In this document: positions 60,634 through 64,000 of the stretch, one piece after another
Position numbering within the stretch: the stretch's first letter is position 1
Layout of the letters: every line of letters begins with the position of its first letter
NCBI RefSeq assembly: GCF_900107155.1
Contig: NZ_FNOX01000017.1
Coordinates: forward strand, 50,355 to 114,354
Source of the DNA: Pseudomonas salomonii
Lineage (GTDB): Bacteria; Pseudomonadota; Gammaproteobacteria; Pseudomonadales; Pseudomonadaceae
Direction of reading: 5' to 3'
Length of the DNA: 64,000 nt
Position numbers and translations under genes: made by a program
Notes under the pieces: generated by a model
What the model was told of the DNA's origin: nothing
Database searches by the model: none
What the model saw: the letters and a program-made list of their open reading frames with translations, nothing else

Positions 60634-60678
60634 CTATGAAGATCCTGTGAAAAGAAAGCCAGACACACCACGTGAATC

Positions 60679-60754
60679 TGGCAGGTCAGGAGGGAATCGA
60701 ACCCCCAACCTACGGTTTTGGAGACCGTCGCTCTGCCAATTGAGCTACTGACCT
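60679..60754 (-). tRNA. tRNA-Trp (CCA)
   Basis: A 76-base cloverleaf with acceptor AGGTCAG/CTGACCT, anticodon loop CTCCAAA (anticodon CCA) in the ACGGT/ACCGT stem, T-loop GTTCGATTC and an encoded CCA end. It directly precedes secE. Confidence 0.96.
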
Positions 60755-60788
60755 AAAACAAAATCAGGCCGACCATTATGCAGGCCTG
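60755..60788 (-). terminator. Terminator-like hairpin just before tRNA-Trp
   Basis: On the minus strand CAGGCC, a 12-base loop, GGCCTG is followed by ATTTTGTTTT and then the first base of tRNA-Trp. It may be the relic of the terminator of a lost tufB copy. Confidence 0.5.
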
Positions 60789-60876
60789 AAAAAGACTTTA
60801 CAACAACCAACCCCACTAGACCTGAAATCACTTGACCATAAAGCCAAATTCGACACCAACAAGCCGAGGCAGCTGT

Positions 60877-60909
60877 TAAAACAAAGGCAGATATTTTCAT
60901 ATCTGCCTT
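60877..60909 (-). terminator. Terminator after tRNA-Thr
   Basis: AAGGCAGATAT, loop GAAA, ATATCTGCCTT then TGTTTT on the minus strand. The stem begins 6 bases after the CCA end of tRNA-Thr and closes the tRNA-Tyr-Gly-Thr transcript. Confidence 0.88.
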
Positions 60910-60915
60910 GTTATA

Positions 60916-60991
60916 TGGAGCTCTTGAGCGGATTTGAACCGCTGACCTCACCCTTACCAAGGGTGTGCTCTACCAACTGAGCTACAAGAGC
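60916..60991 (-). tRNA. tRNA-Thr (GGT)
   Basis: A 76-base cloverleaf with acceptor GCTCTTG/CAAGAGC, anticodon loop TTGGTAA (GGT) in the CACCC/GGGTG stem, and an encoded CCA. It is last in the tRNA-Tyr-Gly-Thr group. Confidence 0.96.
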
Positions 60992-61017
60992 AAAACACAT
61001 CGCACAACCTGCAAACT

Positions 61018-61091
<74 letters not shown>

Positions 61092-61115
61092 GGAGCTTGC
61101 AGCTCACGCTAAAAA

Positions 61116-61200
<85 letters not shown>

Positions 61201-61213
61201 TAAGCGAGCCGGC

Positions 61214-61241
61214 ATTCTACATCACGCCGGCCTTCTGTCAA
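61214..61241 (-). promoter_or_regulatory. Promoter of the tRNA-Tyr-Gly-Thr operon
   Basis: On the minus strand -35 TTGACA (61241-61236), a 16-base spacer and -10 TAGAAT (61219-61214), followed by a GC-rich discriminator GCCGGCTCGC. The discriminator is of the kind linked to stringent control of stable RNA. Confidence 0.85.
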
Positions 61242-61342
61242 GCATTTTCTCATTAAAAATATGAGGTTAGCTGCGTTGACCTTCGTTTCACCCTGTAGAC
61301 CGTAAAGGTCTTCACTGCGAAGCGGGCGCCATTCTATGCAAA

Positions 61343-61789
61343 CTATTCGACAGTTGCAACGCCTTCGCACAACATTATTTTATGTTTTAACTCATTGAAT
61401 TCCTTAGCAAGGTTTTCAAAAGGCAGATCGTCAGCCAGCCTCCTGCTTTCAGGGGCCACACGCAGCCAATAACCGGAGGCGTCAGGTGTACTGAGGAGAA
61501 GCACTTTGACCTTTATATCCAGGCTTATGAGGCGCTGCTCGACCGACTGAGCCTGACGCTGATCAGCAAAGCCACCAATGTATAGGCAGGTATTTTGTGC
61601 GTCAGGCGCTTTTACTCGGTCGCGCCGAACCATGGGGCCAGAGGATTCACTCAATAGGCGAATATCCTGCTGAGAACCCTTATAGAGGCTCAGAGGCGTT
61701 ACATCCTTAGCGCGTAACGGGGCTTCCTGTTGATGCCAGATGTAATAGAAGGCATTGAGAACGAGCAAAAGCAAAAACAGCCAACGCAT
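61343..61789 (-). CDS. SPOR-domain membrane protein
   Basis: ATG 61789 gives a 148-residue protein with an N-terminal membrane anchor (RWLFLLLLVLNAFYYIW), a short linker and a C-terminal SPOR-like domain (CLYIGGFADQRQAQSVEQRLISLDIKVKVL) that would bind denuded peptidoglycan at the septum. A longer frame to 61888 overlaps coaX. It starts 7 bases after coaX in the birA-coaX operon. Its exact role is unknown; SPOR proteins work in cell division or wall remodelling. Confidence 0.83.
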   Translation of the reverse strand: MRWLFLLLLVLNAFYYIWHQQEAPLRAKDVTPLSLYKGSQQDIRLLSESSGPMVRRDRVKAPDAQNTCLYIGGFADQRQAQSVEQRLISLDIKVKVLLLSTPDASGYWLRVAPESRRLADDLPFENLAKEFNELKHKIMLCEGVATVE

Positions 61790-61796
61790 AAACACC

Positions 61797-62546
61797 TCAG
61801 GACAAAGGGCACGCCATCGCCAGACCAACAAAAACCAGATCAGGAACAAAACGAGCGTGAGGCACGGCATCGGAGACCAGGTCAGCATCCCCGCCAGTCA
61901 GAAAAACCGTGAAGTCATCCCCCCAATAGCTTCGAGCCAACTCAAGCTGGGTCAAAACAAACCCCCTGAGCATCAGCGTACAACCCCGCTCAACGGCCTC
62001 AACAGTCGTGCGCCCTGGCGAGAGGCGCGCCAGGGCCTGCTCCGCCGCAATATCGTCGTAGCGGATCTTGCGTGTGTGCGTTCGCAACTGGCTGCGCATA
62101 AGGGGCATTCCCGGGCAAATGAAACCGCCAAGGTGCTCACCATCGGCAGCAATAAAGTCCGCAGTGGCGGCGGTACCGAAATCAAGCACCAGACAGGCAC
62201 CTGATGCCAGCTTGAAACCACCGAGCATTGCCAACCAACGATCTAGCCCAAGACGCTCAAACTCTTCGTAACCATTACGTACACCCGCCATCTCTCTCGC
62301 CGAAGCAGCACAAGACACAACAACCCCAAATGCCCCCTGCAAAGCCTCAACCAGTTGCCCGGTCTCCTCAGCGGCCCGAACACTTACCAGGCGGCAACGC
62401 GTCAATGACAGCCCCGGGATCGCCTTCAGGCCCTCGATCAATTCAAGGTCCGAGCCGACAACACCCTCAGCGGACGCCCTGGCCATAGGCAAATCGAGCA
62501 CACGCCACTTGATAAAGCTATTCCCACAGTCGAGCTCAAGAATCAT
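61797..62546 (-). CDS. coaX: Type III pantothenate kinase
   Basis: The 249-residue enzyme has the acetate/sugar kinase fold motifs ILELDCGNSFIKWR (phosphate loop) and CLVLDFGTAATADFIAADG, with the family's GGFICPGMPLMRSQL. It phosphorylates pantothenate in the first step of coenzyme A synthesis; type III enzymes are not inhibited by CoA. Its ATG lies 11 bases inside the 3' end of birA, so translation is coupled. Pseudomonads use CoaX in place of CoaA. Confidence 0.96.
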   Translation of the reverse strand: MILELDCGNSFIKWRVLDLPMARASAEGVVGSDLELIEGLKAIPGLSLTRCRLVSVRAAEETGQLVEALQGAFGVVVSCAASAREMAGVRNGYEEFERLGLDRWLAMLGGFKLASGACLVLDFGTAATADFIAADGEHLGGFICPGMPLMRSQLRTHTRKIRYDDIAAEQALARLSPGRTTVEAVERGCTLMLRGFVLTQLELARSYWGDDFTVFLTGGDADLVSDAVPHARFVPDLVFVGLAMACPLS

Positions 62547-63495
62547 CACGCAACCTCAGGCTTAGCTCACCGCCGCTGTATATTTTCTCGACACCCTCGA
62601 CACTCAGCCGAAGCGCGCCCTGGTGATCAACACCCAGCACCACACCATCAATCTGGTTAACACCCGCGATAAGAGATACTGCCTTACCCTGCCACAAATG
62701 ATTTCGCTCCCACTCTTCCTGGAGCGCAGCAAAGCCCGAAGCCTTGTGTCGCTCCAGGTGACTTTGCAGTTGCAGCCCAAGCCGTGCGACCAAGTGATTA
62801 CGGTCGACAGGGGAACCTGTCTCCAACTGCGCCGACGTCCACTGCTGATCGACCTCTGCAGCCTTCTGCATATTTACGTTGATCCCTACACCGAGGACAA
62901 CGTGGCAAACATCAGCGGGATCCCCAACCAATTCCAGCAAGATGCCGGCAATTTTTTTCTGCCCAACCAGAACGTCGTTCGGCCATTTCAATGCAGCAGC
63001 CTGGACACCCAGCTCACGCAGGGCCTGCATGACCGCCAATCCCACGACAAGACTAAGCCCCTCCAATTGCCTTAACCCGCCGTCAATGCGCAATACGAGG
63101 CTGTAATACAGGTTTTGAGCGAACGGACTGACCCACTTACGACCCCGCCTACCCCTTCCTGCTGTTTGCTGCTCCGCAAGCACCAGAAATGGCGCCGCGC
63201 AACCGGCGTCGACGAGGCGCAAGGCCTCGGCATTGGTGGAGTCTATGGAATCTGAGATGTAAACAGGCCACGTCAAAGCCGGAGCATGCCCTTGAATTTC
63301 TTCATCATTCAAGAACACCAATGGAGATGCCAGCTGATACCCCCTGCCACGAACTTTATGGATGGGCAGGTTCAATTCGGACTCCAGATGCTGGAGCTGC
63401 TTCCAAACAGCACTGCGGCTGACACCCAGGGCAGCACCCAGCGCCTCTCCGGAGTGGAATCGACCATCTTTGAGAAGTGTTAACAACGTCAGCAT
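62536..63495 (-). CDS. birA: Biotin--protein ligase / biotin operon repressor BirA
   Basis: The 319-residue bifunctional protein has an N-terminal winged helix (LTLLKDGRFHSGEALGAALGVSRSAVWKQLQHLESELNL) and the ligase domain with the biotinyl-AMP loop TAGRGRRGRKW and the KWPNDVLV catalytic segment. It attaches biotin to acetyl-CoA carboxylase and, with the DNA-binding domain present, can repress biotin genes. It leads the birA-coaX-SPOR operon, after the rRNA terminator. Confidence 0.97.
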   Translation of the reverse strand: MLTLLTLLKDGRFHSGEALGAALGVSRSAVWKQLQHLESELNLPIHKVRGRGYQLASPLVFLNDEEIQGHAPALTWPVYISDSIDSTNAEALRLVDAGCAAPFLVLAEQQTAGRGRRGRKWVSPFAQNLYYSLVLRIDGGLRQLEGLSLVVGLAVMQALRELGVQAAALKWPNDVLVGQKKIAGILLELVGDPADVCHVVLGVGINVNMQKAAEVDQQWTSAQLETGSPVDRNHLVARLGLQLQSHLERHKASGFAALQEEWERNHLWQGKAVSLIAGVNQIDGVVLGVDHQGALRLSVEGVEKIYSGGELSLRLRDDS

Positions 63496-63654
63496 GCAAG
63501 CATCGCCTCACAATGAGGCACGCATGATAGCCATGCGCAAGGTCATTGCATAGAAAGGACGGGATGGTCGCACGAAAGCGTTCGCGACAGCTCAGGCTGG
63601 TCGCGTTGCGATTAACGCTAAACATGAGCAAGCTTTGCCCACTATACGACCGCC

Positions 63655-63692
63655 CAAAACAAAACCCCTGATTGCGTTAGCAATCAGGGGTT
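63655..63692 (-). terminator. rRNA operon terminator
   Basis: ACCCCTGATTGC, loop TAAC, GCAATCAGGGGT then TTTGTTTT on the minus strand, 12 bases after the end of 5S rRNA. Confidence 0.92.
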
Positions 63693-63703
63693 TCGGAATT
63701 TAA

Positions 63704-63819
63704 TCTTGACGATGACCTACTCTCACATGGGGAAACCCCACACTACCATCGGCGATGCATCGTTTCACTACTGAGTTCGGGATGGGATCAGGTGGTTCCA
63801 ATGCTCTATGGTCGTCAAG
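63704..63819 (-). rRNA. rrf: 5S ribosomal RNA
   Basis: About 116 bases on the minus strand, starting CTTGACGACCATAGAGC and including CCCATCCCGAACTCAG, GATGGTAGTGTGGGG and ending GTCATCGTCAAGA, whose ends pair. These are the standard 5S landmarks. The ends are set by the terminal helix to within a base or two. Confidence 0.95.
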
Positions 63820-63983
63820 AAATTCGGGTACTGAGTCGCAGCCAAATGGCTTCGCTTCAGCAAATTGGGTATGTGACAGCTTTCGGTGTTTTGTGAGCGT
63901 CGAACTTTCGGTTCATCTCGTCTTCACACACCGCAATCTGATGCTCTTTATTAGAGAGTCGACTCAAATTGCTTGGGTGTTAT

Positions 63984-64000
63984 ATGGTCAAGCCTCACGG
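63984..64000 (-). rRNA. rrl: 3' end of 23S ribosomal RNA (partial)
   Basis: The last bases read CCGTGAGGCTTGACCAT on the minus strand, matching the 3' end of gamma-proteobacterial 23S rRNA (CCGTGAGGCTTAACC in E. coli). The rest lies beyond the window. The spacer to 5S is about 164 bases and holds no tRNA. Confidence 0.85.

Noticed and set aside
63820..63983. tRNA in the 23S-5S spacer
   Set aside because: No cloverleaf or T-loop motif could be found.

Overview
The window is chromosomal DNA of a Pseudomonas of the fluorescens group. The evidence is a high-GC genome, four REP doublets built on the GTGGGAGCGGGCTTGCTCGC-type core, near-standard Pseudomonas protein sequences, and a gene order (MFS-ssb / uvrA / ferritin / katA / rplQ ... 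rpoBC ... secE / tRNAs / coaX / birA) that I recall from Pseudomonas aeruginosa. No mobile element, prophage or CRISPR array was seen. No stretch longer than 300 bases lacks a gene.

Left part (1-23,000) is mixed. It starts with a methyltransferase, followed by a lone Abi_2/AbiF-type HEPN protein that sits behind a 263-base gap ending in an intrinsic terminator. This is the layout of AbiF loci that carry a non-coding RNA, and it is the most interesting system here. Next come a CnoX-type thioredoxin and a probable zinc-linked cluster (His-rich DUF2796 protein, MacB-like ABC ATPase, FtsX-like permease, DUF3299 protein). Then follow oprG behind an ANR-like box, a degenerate RmlD-like protein, the large helicase Lhr, a MscS channel, a ybhP-clsB-ybhN membrane lipid operon, an alpha/beta hydrolase + DUF3182 pair, an isochorismatase-fold hydrolase, tam, and a LysR regulator with a BenM/CatM-like box at its own start.

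Middle part (23,000-30,400) is genome upkeep and oxidative stress: MFS transporter + ssb, divergent uvrA with a LexA-like box and a TTG start, a non-heme bacterial ferritin, and katA with a well-spaced OxyR-like site. Each unit ends in a clear terminator.

Right part (30,379-60,700, all minus strand) is the ribosomal/transcription superoperon. In transcription order it reads tRNA-Trp-secE-nusG-rplK-rplA-rplJ-rplL-rpoB-rpoC, then rpsL-rpsG-fusA-tuf, then the S10, spc and alpha operons. Readable sigma70 promoters lie before rpsL, rpsJ and rpsM. Terminator- or attenuator-like hairpins lie after nusG, between rplL and rpoB, between rpsN and rpsH, after rpmJ, after tuf and after rplQ. The L10 leader is present. 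Upstream of secE lie tRNA-Tyr, -Gly, -Thr and -Trp; the tufB copy that many pseudomonads carry between tRNA-Thr and tRNA-Trp is absent. The window ends with a SPOR-domain gene, coaX, birA, 5S rRNA and the last bases of 23S rRNA.
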